Below, in pieces: positions 24,962 to 37,294 of a stretch of DNA of 64,000 nucleotides. Below the pieces are notes generated by a model that searched no databases, was not told the DNA's origin, and worked only from the letters and a program-made list of their open reading frames with translations. This DNA comes from Owenia fusiformis. Taxonomy: Eukaryota; Annelida; Polychaeta; Sabellida; Oweniidae. The position numbers and the translations under genes were made by a program. How positions within the stretch are numbered: position 1 is the stretch's first letter; each line of letters opens with the position of its first letter. The stretch spans positions 6,515,730-6,579,729 of the forward strand of contig CAIIXF020000007.1 in NCBI GenBank assembly GCA_903813345.2, given 5' to 3'.

Positions 24962-25760
24962 TAGACAAATTATGCTCATAAAAGCTGCGTCAAAGGGTCA
25001 AGGTCGCTATGGGATCCAACATGTGAGTTGAAACGGAGGCTACCCTGCGACGTAGCTCTCTTTTAAGAAGTGAAGTCAAACGAATGCAAAGGGTAAACGG
25101 AGGCTCGATATCACTGATACTGCACTGATTACGCTGTTTCTGTTTCGCGAGCAAAATGGCTGCGGTTCAAGTTGGAAATTTCGGCAAGATTTTTCTTTTT
25201 CATTGATTTCTCGAGATATATCAAAAATCATCCCAATCTTTTCGGCAAAAAAAATATAGACGCATCATATATTTCTGGAAATCCAAGTAATTTCGCAAGA
25301 AATAGTTCGTGGGGTCCTGGGCGTGGGGTATTAAATACAAGGTATTAAATCGACGATGCTGTTGTCTTCTGAACTATTTGTTTGCAAACGTGTAGACTTT
25401 CTTACTTATCATACTGACACACGTTTGTGATAAAACTGTCGTGGAAATTCTGCCTACAACTCGTGAAATAAGGAAAAAGAAAATTCGCACATTCGAGGTT
25501 CCGACATTTTGCCACCGAAACGGATCGGTTTCAGTAACTAGTTTAAAGAGTGCAGTGTTGGTAAATATGAATTCTGACTTTTAGATTTTAAAGCATATTG
25601 GAGTACGGACTTGCATTAATGACAAATTACGCTCATAAAAACAGCGTCAAAGGGTCAAGGTCGCTATGGGATCAAACATGTTAGTTGAAACGGAGGCTCA
25701 ATATGAATTATGACTTTTAGCTTTTAGAGCATTGGAGAACTGACTTGGATTAATGACTCA
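24962..25760. repeat. Direct repeat pair plus shorter tandem copies
   Basis: About 90 bp (core cgtcaaagggtcaaggtcgc) occurs at 24962-25052 and 25617-25708. Next to the second copy, atgaattctgacttttag and its variant recur ~145 bp apart. A piece at 25055-25100 resembles, in reverse, stretches near 29462 and 63111, suggesting a larger dispersed family. Confidence 0.7.
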
Positions 25761-26517
25761 TAGCTCTCATCACTCCTGTAATATCTACTGCAAAATCACA
25801 TTGTTCCCCGATGACATGTCAAGTATACATTACACTTCCAAACCAGATATATGGCTCACCGGTTATGCAGTGAATGTTAAAATGTGTTTGATTTACTGCT
25901 TTCTAATCCATATTTCAGCAGAATAAATAATTACATTATTCAAAATTACGTCCCAAGAGATTATCTTCATTTGTTCAAAAATGGAAACCCTTAAAACAAG
26001 CATCAAGAAATGCGTTACCAAATTAGTAATATGCTGAACCCATGTCGCAATTTATTTGATAAATTCAATTAGTGTAAGAGGGTTTAAGCGAAATCTGATG
26101 GAGGAAATAATATAATGTTTGCTTCCATCCGTAATATATTATCTTCACTTTACGTCCCGTGTGTAATTTTGATTTCGCTTACAGTGATTGTCAATTCAAA
26201 CAATAGTTTGCTAGCACATGCAGAATCATTCTAGGTTGATATTAAGTATTTGCGTGATCCCACATCGTATTATATGCCACTGAAATTACAATTGCAAGTG
26301 GTATTCTTCGCCCGAGGTTGGTCGCCTGAAATGTTGATCTGCTTATTAGATTTATTGGACCATGTACACTTGACCTTACGATGTATTCCTTACGATCTGA
26401 AATATGATATCTCTTAAAATATCTGCAAAATATTGTTATGTTTAAAAATAGTTGCACTATCGTGATAGTTAGGCAAATCCATATGTTAAGAAAACTAGTT
26501 TGTCTTCTTTTATCAAT

Positions 26518-26945
26518 AGACTAGATGCGAGTAGAAATAATCTTGATTTACGTCATTAAATATTCAAAATTCATTCAAAGTGATCTGATATTTGAAATCT
26601 GCCTGTAAAAGTACATCTAGAAATGTGGTTTCGAAAATTGTCCAAAATTTTATTTTTTTGAAAATGTGACTTCTTGTTCGGGTTGATTCCCCATAGACCC
26701 CATGTTAAAAAAATCACAAAAAGTGAATTATCTTCTCTTGTATTGGACAGATAACATTTTCTTTTACTGGACATATTTCAATTTGCATAACTATAGGATA
26801 CATAAGAGTTATATGAAAACTGAACCACGCAAATAGATGTAATTTATGTTAAATGGAACTTTCTACCATACCCGCCATGCTATCTGACCCGAACGAGCCA
26901 CCTGGTGGTAAATCTGGTAACTACCTACTCGCATCTGCGTTATTG
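26518..26945. repeat. Dispersed repeat, copy 1 (partner 49551-49795)
   Basis: About 240 bp at the left part matches 49551-49795 in the same orientation, including gtagaaataatcttgattta. The ends carry a short inverted pair, gatgcgagtag and ctactcgcatc, suggesting a ~430-bp non-autonomous transposon. The 49.5 kb copy is the left part only. Confidence 0.7.
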
Positions 26946-27145
26946 GTGAAGCTATTTCGATTTAAAGTGTAATATGGGGCCAGAATGTTTACGTTCTCCC
27001 AAATAAGAAATGAACACGTTAACATTATTGTCACATGTGACAGTGACACTGTCATAAAATATTTTAAAACTAAATTGTAAATATCTTTAGTTTTTCTCAA
27101 ATTAAGTATATGTAGCTTACATAAGATGAAGATTTTTAGAAAATA

Positions 27146-27289
27146 CAGGGTTTCTCGAAAAAGGAAACCTAGATTTTTGCTAATTTGACATCATGACCTA
27201 TCAGATGGTAGCTAGGAAACATTCGTATTATTATTCATATTTGAGTAATAAGCAGTTCAATCACGGTTTCTTTTTTTTGAGACACCCTG
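27146..27289. mobile_element. Mariner-type MITE, 144 bp, TA duplication
   Basis: Left end CAGGGTTTCTCGAAAAAGGA, right end TTTTGAGACACCCTG, TA on both sides (27144-27145, 27290-27291). Too short to code. Confidence 0.75.
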
Positions 27290-27636
27290 TAGATATATGA
27301 CAAGGAAATGATTGTTTTTATTTTACTGACTTTTTCGTCATTGTGCACTTGACTGGTATTCGGTGTGGCTATATATGGGTATACATTTTCCTTGGGGATT
27401 CAAAATTTATTTTACAACTTAATGTTTTTATTCATTGTTTTCAGCTTCACATTGGTCACGAAATCGAGATTTCACCTTGGTGAATTTCTAATGTGCTATT
27501 GTTTTGTTCAAATTACATTGGTCAGTCTCGTTCCATATGGTTAAGAACTGCTTCTAAGATGGAGTTTTGTAGTCAGAATTGGACAATTGTAAAAACACTT
27601 TTACTGTACACTTAATTTGCTCGAGGTCATTTCAAA

Positions 27637-27763
27637 AAAATGTTGAGATTTGCGAATTTTCGATGTATTCATATATCTTCCTCAGGTAAACACTTTTACA
27701 CTTAATTTGCTTACCTGATGAAGATGTATGAATACATCGAAAATGCGTAAATCTCAACATTTT
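27637..27763. repeat. Hairpin inverted repeat, ~127 bp
   Basis: Left arm aaaatgttgagatttgcga pairs with right arm, ending cgtaaatctcaacatttt, over ~53 bp each. The phrase cacttaatttgct occurs twice just left of and inside the loop. Confidence 0.7.
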
Positions 27764-28031
27764 GCTTTGTTTTTAACACTTAACATATTAAACATATTAC
27801 GTAAAAATAGCCAAATCAGAAATCCAATGTTGAAGTTGTATGGTCATGAGAAATGGATCTAATACTATCGTTTCCATTCCAAGTAATACGAGAATAAACC
27901 AGCAACTCATCAAGTTCGTGAGTACTGTCGACCCCATAAATGGCATTTGAAAGTTGGCTGAGGTAAAAGCAGATGTTATTCAGTTTTTACAGTCTTTTAA
28001 CTTAATGAAAGTTCTTAATTGAAATTGATGA

Positions 28032-28572
28032 TCGGGTGAGCCCAAAAAGGTAACCCAAACAAATCTTAATAACTCAGTCATCCAGTATCGGTTTTAAGTC
28101 ATATTTGGCACAGTTGAACCTTGTTCAATACTCTTTCAATCAAGTAAGTCACATTGGTATATTACCAATGGTCACGATTTAATGACCATGCCAAAACATA
28201 CCAAAATCACCCAATATGAACCCCAAGAATTTTATCCTTGGGGCTATTTGAAAGATAATGTGTACATTTACAACCTTAGAAGCATCGGGGAATTGAAACA
28301 AGAGAATATAAGGAAGATGATAGCCATTACACAAGCTATCTGTGAGCATGTGGGCAGAAAACTTCACTGATGCGCTCACGTTTGCCATGAAGACAAGACC
28401 GCCATTTTCGTTAAATTAACATAAAATCTTGACGATTTGGAAAAGATCAATGAAACTTTGTGAAATAAAAGAAACGTTAAAATTAATTGAACAAGGTTCA
28501 ATTATGCCAAATAGGACTTAAAACACAAACTGGATGACTGAGGTGTTTGGGTTACCTTTTTGGCTCACCCTG
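28032..28572 (+). mobile_element. Mariner-type element with transposase C-terminal remnant
   Basis: Inverted ends read (CA)GGGTGAGCC.AAAAGGTAACCCA over ~90 bp. The right end is followed by TA; the left flank has decayed. The plus frame 28182-28370 (FYPWGYLKDNVYIYN...ENIRK) matches the C-terminus of mariner transposases, where the DFFLWG-LKD-VY pattern follows the catalytic domain. The N-terminal and catalytic parts are absent. Confidence 0.75.
28182..28370 (+). pseudogene. Mariner transposase C-terminal fragment
   Basis: Its 62 residues include WGYLKDNVYIYNLRSIGELK and end in VGRKLH, the typical tail of the family. No catalytic residues are present; the fragment lies between the inverted repeats. 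Confidence 0.65.
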
Positions 28573-30542
28573 TAAAATCACTATTTACATTCAAAATATA
28601 TGAGCAATAATTGAATATTCGGTCTTGCTAGATACATACATAAATAAATGGAATCAAGCTCTGATTTGTTGGCTTTATACGTTTGATTTTTTGTGAAACC
28701 AATTTGAACTATGGAGTTCAGTTCGTCATCATGATGTCATCACCTTGTGTGTATATGCACTTTGAGATACGAAAATGGTAGTAAGTACATGGCAAGTCAA
28801 ACAAGAGATCATTTTAAAAAATGAAGGCTCGTGAATGAGATGTTTGCAGTGTTGTAATGAATTGTACTGATAAATAGGGATGCTTACTTTTAGCTTTTAA
28901 CGCGGTTGTAATTTACCGAACGGCAAAAGTAGAAAAAATCCGAACATTTTGAACTGATTAAGATCTTTAAATTGTGAAGGTCTGAGTACCTCTTAGAAAA
29001 CATCCAAACATATCAAAAAGTGAAGATGGGTCAATTTGATTCTCGTTCTCCGAAGATATTAATAAATAGGAAGGGAGGAATTAACTCATTTTCATCAATA
29101 AATATTAACCCATCAGGTTTTCTACTAGTAAACTAACGTTTAAACCTCAGTCCATTGTCGTTATCACTTACTACTAAAACCAAGTGAGATATGGCTCTGA
29201 TCTTGCCTCAGCACGAGCCAATAACTTTGGTACCCTGTCTTGGTCTTGTGCAAATAATGTTTCTTGATAATTCAAGATACATTTTTCCATATGCCTATTA
29301 ATCGCCTTTCACAAACTTGTAAGAAAGGATACTTATTTTTGGCTTCTCTTCATTAATAAAGATATGCATATTGCACGGTTGACTCGAATTGAGAATCTAC
29401 ATGTGGTGTGTCTTTTATCGACTTTCTGCAATATTCAATGAATTTGACAACAACAATAAAACCACCCTTTGCATTCGTTCGACTTTGCTTCTCATTTAAG
29501 AGAGCTTCGTCTTATAACTATAGACTCTGCGCGCATGGTACATTAAAACCAATGTGAAATTTAAATGGATCAATACAAGCTATAAAGTGAATAATGGAAA
29601 AATAATCAAAATGTAAACTCGAAGGGAAATATGAACAGTTTAAGACGCCATTAATTCATTAAGATATCTGTCAAGCCAGAAATCAACAAGTGTTATAAAG
29701 AAACTGGGTGCCAAATATTTATCAATAGAATGTGAGTACAATGAAAAGATTGGGAATTATTCCAAGATTTAGTCTACAATTAGATGCATTATACTTTTCA
29801 TTCCATTTGTAAGAAAAAAGATCCAATGTCCTCAAAATGCCAGAAGAGGAATGACGGGTAAAAAGGAGGTAAACCCACAGAATCCCCCCAAAAATATCTC
29901 ATCCTCTTAACCATTCAAAAACCATTGGAACAAATGTAAAAGTCTACAATTAATGGCTAACCTGAAGCATTGGGTCACAAAATATAATTTAGGTGAAAAT
30001 GATATCTCAAATAATTCATTTACCTTTTTAGAGCTTACAAAAACGGCTTAATTGATGTGCTTAGTTACACTAATAATGCAATGTAATAATCATAAAAATA
30101 TACACACCTTCGACCAGAATTGAACAAAATATTTACAATTCCTTGAAGAAGGTATAAAAATTATAAAAATAAAATGTTTAGTTAACGAGCGTAACAAGTA
30201 AATATGCAAGACCACACATGTATTCCAAACTCAGTCCTGAAATATACTAAAACTGTGCTCCATCTATTACTTAAATAAAGTAAAGAGCCATCGTCCTAAT
30301 GACACAATATGAAACTGCATTTAATAACATAATAGATAATGAATGGTATGAATAAAAGTATGATATCCATTTATTGTTTAAAAATACCTAATATTATTAC
30401 ACATGATATCGGTACCTACAGAAACGTGAAAATGTTTGAAAGAAAACTATCGTCAGCGCTCGAGCTAAATGATTTGTTGAATTGTTTTTACAGGAATCAA
30501 TAATGCAGCTGACAAATTCCCGTATAAATAAAAACATCTTAC

Positions 30543-30582
30543 CTCCGTGCAAACTGCTTCATTAAATGATACGCGCATGCGC
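30543..30582 (-). promoter_or_regulatory. Possible promoter/first-exon edge with an NRF-1-like palindrome
   Basis: GCGCATGCGC at 30573-30582 is a perfect NRF-1-type palindrome, rare in this AT-rich DNA. On the minus strand it is followed within ~30 bases by GCACGGAG|GTAAGATG, a strong 5' splice site. It could be the non-coding first exon of calexcitin, 19 kb upstream of its coding start. This is inference only. Confidence 0.2.
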
Positions 30583-31074
30583 ATACTGACAATGTACATC
30601 AAATTCTATATCAATCAACTATCAGCTTGGGAATAAGAACATATTAGTTGCAACAACGGAATGATATTTTATTTGATTATGATTACATTCTAGATTCATA
30701 TAACAGACACAATCCTATACAGTCATACAAAATTTGCATATAGATTTACTAAAATAATATGATAAATTACGATTGCTATAGCCATAAACTCGAATGTGTC
30801 GATATGTACCTTTGTATTATGTAACGAGTCCCTTTTTCGCAATTTTCGTAATTCTTGAAAAGGGGAGAATGAAGCATTGGTGCTCTGGGGAACTAATACC
30901 TATTCGTAGTCTCATTTATCTAAGTCGTTTTATGATTAAAGGGGCTCGGTCTACAACTCCGATCTTTAATTACCTTCAAATTGTAATCATACGGGCAGTT
31001 TCAGTAATAATCTAATTTATCGTATGATCTGTAAAATGAAGCCTTCTGATTGGTCAGTTCTTGTGCTGTACCAA

Positions 31075-31167
31075 TCTGTATTGCTACTGAGATTGTCCCC
31101 ATTGATCATCTCCGTCGCAATGCAGAAAATATTGGTACGGAGGGGACATTCTCAGTTGCAATACAGA
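31075..31167. repeat. Short hairpin repeat
   Basis: tctgtattgctactgagatt pairs with the right arm, ending tctcagttgcaatacaga. Next to it (about 31206-31256) agtgccaatacag and ctgtattgcact form a second, related stem. Confidence 0.6.
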
Positions 31168-32744
31168 GGATCATACAATAAAAACGTAATAGAATGATTT
31201 CGTCGAGTGCCAATACAGAATATCAAGACAGAATATATCCTGTATTGCACTTCAAATCATTCAATAACTTATAATACCTTATTTGTGTTTTAAGGCGATA
31301 AACAAGTTACAAATATACATTTTCCCAGTTGAATATGGAGTATCCACATTTTCTACTTGAAATTTTCAATTATAATCTCTTTATCTCGTTAAACTGACAT
31401 TTAGAACGCAAAGCGTAGCAGGCTCCGTGAAAATATTCAAAATATAAGCAACGATATTCTTAAGCTTGAAAACACGCGAATAAGTATACGTGCTCCTTTT
31501 GCTCCTTTTTAATCTACCTTCTACAGTACATGAAAATTTATACTGTAATCCTTTCAGAAAATATTTTTTGTATCGATGATGGAAGTATTTTCATAGGTAG
31601 CGACTGAGTCACTTTAATAGTTGATCGACTACTTTTGCTCATGGGTGGACAGAACATAACCGTGTTTTATGTCTGAATAGTTCAGTTGTGTATTCCGCTG
31701 CTTACGTAAAATTGTCACGCCATATTCTTGCAATATGCGCTTTGTCAAAGCCTGCTGAACTTAATTATCAAAGTTGTATTACGACCTCATCATTTGCAGC
31801 ATTGGCTTCATTTGTATTGCACAAAGCAAGTTAACTAGCAAATGTGTTACATAGACAGTGAAAATCGGAATTCCAAGGTGGCTTTTAATTAAATTAAATA
31901 AGTCAGAGAATAGAACAATGGTAACAATTTTGTGACTAATATGTCATTGTAATGACATCAGAGAGTCAATAAAAGATATATATATATATACGATTATATT
32001 CTGTAATCGCAGTCTCAATTTTTCGCCGTTTTATTTCTACTCGTTCGTTTCTTAATTGATAAGGGGAGGCTAGGAGATAAAAAATTGAAAATAGAAAAAT
32101 GTTAATGATTTCTAAATGATTGGTTGTCACAGAGTTAACGGAAATTGGTATGTGTAGATTTAGTACGAAACGTTTGAGACAACTTCTAATTATTAATTTT
32201 ATTCTTTCTGTGGCCATAAAACTCCAAGTAATAAAGATCAAAATGGGCTTGTTTTTAATAATTTAGAGATTCATTCCTCATTACCGTCATTTTTAGGTAT
32301 GAACGTGAGGTCGATATTTGAGAGAAAACACATATAGAGGCGAACAATAATGAGAAACAGGCTGGGGTAACCTTGTCTTTGCACTTTTTTGCCTGTCAAA
32401 TTCCATGCTATGCAACAGTTAAAACTTAGTTTCATAATAATCTCATTTATAAGTTAACTGGTAATGATTTAAATAGTTGACATCTCCATTTCATTTCACT
32501 TGTAAATCGATTGTTTTTATTACGACGGGCAGTTGTTCCATGATAAGCGGCCATAAAATGTAAAGGTATTTAGCGTATTCAAGTAAAGATGTCTCAGTCG
32601 CATAAACATTGCCTAGCTACTTTAAATATACTAGAAATGGTCTATCAATAGATGTCTCTCTATGACACGAGTAAGTCGCAGTTGAATTCAAGTACAAATA
32701 GCATAATCGCTCGCATATTTGGCCCATCTGAGAGGATGTATGCA

Positions 32745-34766
32745 CACGCGGTAGTATCTCTTCGGGACGTATCGAAACCACTCCGTCCCGAAAAACCGTT
32801 AATTTGAATTTAAAACCTACCCCGGTGTTTGAAAATCAAGGATTGTGAGTCTCACACTTCACCGTTTTTCTTCAAACTTGTTCCGTACAAAGCTTCACAG
32901 AAATACCTTTCAGTCGATACATTGTTTTCGTGTACAAAGTACCTCGTTTTAGCGGCGTTTTGGTCCCCAGCTGCGAGGTAAAGCAAATTTTCATAACTTT
33001 CAACTGTAAGTCACGTTATCTCGCCAGTCTTTTACCCATTCTCGCTCATAATTTCAGAATGGACTCCCATTACAACCTTCCATCGCTACGTTTTGATTTT
33101 TGGGCATCAAAAGCAGCAGTTTCTAAATCATCCACACATCTCTTAAAATTTGACTAATACGTCCCGTCACCTTCCACTACGCCCCGCCGAGTCTATAACT
33201 ACAAACGTGGAGTTGTATTCTAAAACAATTTGTTCATCGTTGTGTAATTTTACATTAGGTTTGGCTTGGTCGATTCTTAACACCAGTCTTAAGTTTAGCG
33301 CACATACGGAGTATAACTATAACTGATTGCATGAAATTGATAAATGTTTGTGAAGATGTTGCTTTTTAACTTTAATTATATGTAATTGTCCTGTATTTGA
33401 TTTTGTGAGGAAACCAAGTGTCTGGTTTGAAACACAATAAAATCTGGAATCTTGTTTTGCTAATGTTCAACATAAATAATTTATAAATTATCGGCCGAGG
33501 GCAGATTAGAGCGGATCAATCAATGATGTACAAAAAGTAACATGTAAAAGAAAAAACGCTATACTATTGTGATGACTATTGCTCTCGACAGAAAGCTTCA
33601 ATTTTCATTGCATCATTTTTGACAAATATGCCGTTTTCATAAATGGTTTATAACTCAAAATTAAACTGTTGTATTTCAGGAATATGTATTTTTTCTTCAT
33701 CATGTATGATTTTCAATAACCCTACAGGCACCACTTTTTTTAGCTAAATCCATCGGGAAACTTTGCCACGCTTAATTTCAAAATAACGGAGATGTTGAGC
33801 AATATTGGCACAAAAACGTTTCTAGATTCATATAAAGAATGCATCATCATACAACACTAATTGGTATATAAACAACATCTACTGACTTGGTCTGATAATA
33901 TTTATAAAGATTTTAACTGTTGTGTGTCAACCTTTCTTCTGTATGATTCCATTGGATTACATTATGAAACGTGTACCATATAAAATGATACATGTTTCTA
34001 ACGTTATGCTGAAAATAATATAATTGACATCACCCATCCTTTCGCATTTAACATTTTTTCAAGGATAGGGCACTTTAAACGTTTCTTAAAAATATTTTCA
34101 ATTGTTCAGTAATTAAAATCTTTATATTGCAATATCGGGAAATCTAATTTTTAGGGAGATTTTGGACCACCCTATTATAGGTATATTGAAAATGGACAAG
34201 AATGGGTAAATCTTAAAACACAATCCGATTGGTATTTAGAATCGACAATGGCAACCTACAAACGGACACATCGATGGACAAATTGTTTTAGAATGCAACT
34301 CTACGTGTATAGTGATAGACTCGGCGGGGCGTAGTGGAAGATGACGGGACGTATTGGTCAAATTTGAAGAGATGTGTGGATGATTTAGAAACTGTTGCGT
34401 TTGATGCCCAAAAATCAAGACGTAGCGATGGAAGGTTGTAATGGGAGTCCATTCTGAAATAATGGGCGAGAATGGGTAAAAGACTGGCGAGATAACTTGA
34501 CTTACAGTTGAAAGTTATGAAAATTTGCTTTATCTCACAGCTGGGGACCAAAACGCCGCTAAAAAGAGGTACTTTGTACACGAAAACAATGTATCGACTG
34601 AAAGGTATTTCTGTGAAGCTTTGTACGGAACAAGTTTGAAGAAAAACGGTGAAGTGTGAGACTCACAATCCTTGATTTTCAAACACTGGGGTAGGTTTTA
34701 AATTCAAATTAACGGTTTTTCGGGACGGAGTGGTTTCGATACGTCCCGAAGAGATACTACCGCGTG
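32745..34766. mobile_element. Young foldback element, 2.0 kb, ~490-bp arms, ATGCA duplication
   Basis: Arms 32745-33235 and about 34275-34766 begin CACGCGGTAGTATCTCTTCG and differ at only a few percent of positions by eye. ATGCA flanks both ends (32740-32744, 34767-34771). The ~1-kb centre has no recognised gene. Matching ORFs in the two arms (start MYKVP.FSGVLVPSCE) differ mostly by amino-acid changes, arguing against coding constraint. Confidence 0.88.
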
Positions 34767-34771
34767 ATGCA

Positions 34772-36950
34772 ACCATGGGTGATCAGGAATACCTTCTCGA
34801 GAATTTTTTTTGAGGATAGGTTTTCTGGCCATATACAGTATCTGATCATCTAGTATTTGTTTTATTATACCTTGATCAATCATTTTTAGAACTTTTGATT
34901 TTCCTAAATTTCGGACTTCTATACACCGAACGAAAAGGCATTTACCGGGAAATTTTCATTCAATTATAGCGTTTCTGTTGTATTGCACATAGTTCTGACT
35001 AATAAAGTTTTAAATGATTAGATACACATTTTCTTTTGGTTGACACATCAGTAATACGTGTATATATGTATCTATTTCAAATAATACTCAAGTTATAGTG
35101 AAATGAAATTCTTAGTGGGATTCTTTAAAAAGTTACTCCAAAGCGTATTTTGATGGGCTGCGTGTATGGTTAATGCTATAACATAAAAAATGATAACCAT
35201 GAACTCTGAGTATTCGCAGAATGTAGCTTAACATGGATATCACTCTCCAAAAGGGAGTATCTGGACAAGTTAATCGATTCATCAATTTTGACCCCTTGGT
35301 AACAAAGCAAACTTGAATTTGTTTTTGGGTTAGCTACACAGAAATTGTATGCCAAACGTTCAGAAACCTCCGACAGAATTAGTTTCTGTTCGGTGCAAAA
35401 ATAGTGCAAGTCCAAGTGCAAGATATTGATTAACTTCTAGAATAAACCAACAATTTACTTAACATGACATTAGTAATCAAATATGTATTTACATTTAGAC
35501 TGGTACAAATAATAAATATCTAAATATTGTATAATGAATATGTACAAATATACAGTAAATTTGCAGAATTAACAATTGCAAAACAACTAATGCATTTGAT
35601 AAACAAAATACAACTACAATGCGTAGAGCATGGTTTTGTGCTACAAACGATTATCAATAATGCCTATTTGGGTACACGTTCGATCGAGCGTGAAACAACA
35701 TGATCGTGTACCCAAAAAGGTACAAAATATATTCATTACGTTTGATAACATTACTTGAGAGAGAGATTACATGATATAGGCGCCTCATAACACATGTTCA
35801 TATCTTAAGATTACGGCTCAATCATAACTGTTGGCTAGTATGAAGCCTTTTTCGCCTATACTGTGTTTAAAAAAATTTCATAGTACAGCTTCGTTGTCTG
35901 TGCTGGCTGATTTAAGTAAAAAAAAGTACGCTATCGTCCAATTCCCAATCGAAGTGATGATGAAACACATAGAAATGGGCAACAACTTGAGGTAATGGTT
36001 CGAGATCCAATTTACATCATAAACACATATGATTGGCGTTCAGAGAATCGCCCTGATGCAGCCTTTACAATCGTGCCGTTCACTTCGCACTATCGTTAAC
36101 ATTTAATTATAGTAAACATTTAGTTTTCTATAAAAAAGCATCAAAGAGAGACATTTTCAACTAGTAATATGAAATGAGAGACAATGATTAATTGGGAGAG
36201 GTAAACTGAAACAAATCTGATAGAAGAATGTTTCAAATGAAAAGATTTGACATTGTCGATTCAATTTTAACGTCACTGGACCTGACATCTCGTTTGTCAA
36301 TGTCAAAGCGGCAGACCACAATTTAGAATGCTCGGTGTTTAAAATTAAGAGTGGCTATTGTCCGATATTTTTTGTTTTTCATATTTCTAACTTGTTTTTA
36401 AGAAATTAAAGGATCGGCGAAAGTTTCTCTGGACTTCAAAGTCAAGCGGACGGTCCATTTGGCATTAATCATGAAGAGAAGCTGTCCATCGCTCTATTAA
36501 ATTAACGAACCATGAACGGTTTAATGTAACTTTATCGTTCAGGTTTGAAAACCTCAGTTTTAGACTGAAAATAAATAGATTTAATTTCTTGTTTAACTAT
36601 GTACATGATTATGATTCTCTGTCCATCTTTCAGTATTGATATATTGTGCTAAATGCCTTTGTACTGTCGACATGGCTTCATACCAATGTGATTTAAATCA
36701 GGTCAATATATTGTTCAATAGATAATTCTATTTTCTAAGCTCTTAAATGTGATCGTTTATAAGATCACTTTTGTTGAATGCTGAATGAGTTGCGACACTT
36801 GGGTATCCACGGACAAATTCGTGTCTATCGACGGGTATTTTGAGTCCCCACTTAAATTATGTCCCGTTAAATGTTCGGTTTCATTTATCTGACGGTACAC
36901 TTCCGGTTCTAAAATCTTCGTCGGTTGCTTAAGTCACGTGACATATTGTT
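34772..36950. other. 3' flank of Wnt1
   Basis: It should include the Wnt1 3' UTR just left of 36951. A small stem (tttgggtacacg 35667-35678 with cgtgtacccaaa 35705-35716) is present. The 81-residue minus frame at 35176-35421 has no recognised domain. Confidence 0.45.
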
Positions 36951-37294
36951 TCACAAACACGTGTTCCTGATCCGTGATCTCGTGCAGATATCGCAGTTTA
37001 CAGTACAACACCAGTGAAAGGTACAATTGCATCTCTCCCGAACTAAATAAGTCTCACTTGTGTGACCACGTCCACAGCACATTAGATCACACCCATCTAC
37101 ACCTATAGATGTGGCATTGCACTCTCTCCCTCGAGTCCCCCTCGAGTTCAAATAATTGTCAGCCTCGCAGAATGTAGGCGACTTCTCGTAATAAACTAAG
37201 TCTACCACTCCTGGTACCTTATGGTCCATATTCACGGGCACGAGATTATAACGAGAACTGCGTGACCTTGAACCCCGTCTGCTTCCAGAGTTAC
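36951..37294 (-). CDS. Wnt1: Wnt1 coding exon 5 (C-terminal cysteine-rich domain)
   Basis: 344 nt to TGA at 36953-36951; acceptor gcatttttcag. It encodes the linker, [27 protein letters not shown] and [12 protein letters not shown], ending NTCL. All domain-closing cysteines are present. Confidence 0.98.

Larger units (their letters stand above)
28573..32739. other. Intergenic, no gene recognised
   Basis: It contains a hairpin at 31075-31167, a piece of the family noted at 24962 (near 29462-29510) and a (TA)n tract near 31977-31991. A possible non-coding first exon with donor lies near 30543. Short ORFs show no domain. Confidence 0.45.

Noticed and set aside
32930-34581. Two similar ORFs as a duplicated gene pair
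   Set aside because: They are the two arms of the foldback element and differ mainly by amino-acid changes.
35176-35421. 81-residue minus frame 3' of Wnt1
   Set aside because: No recognisable motif; too short to support alone.
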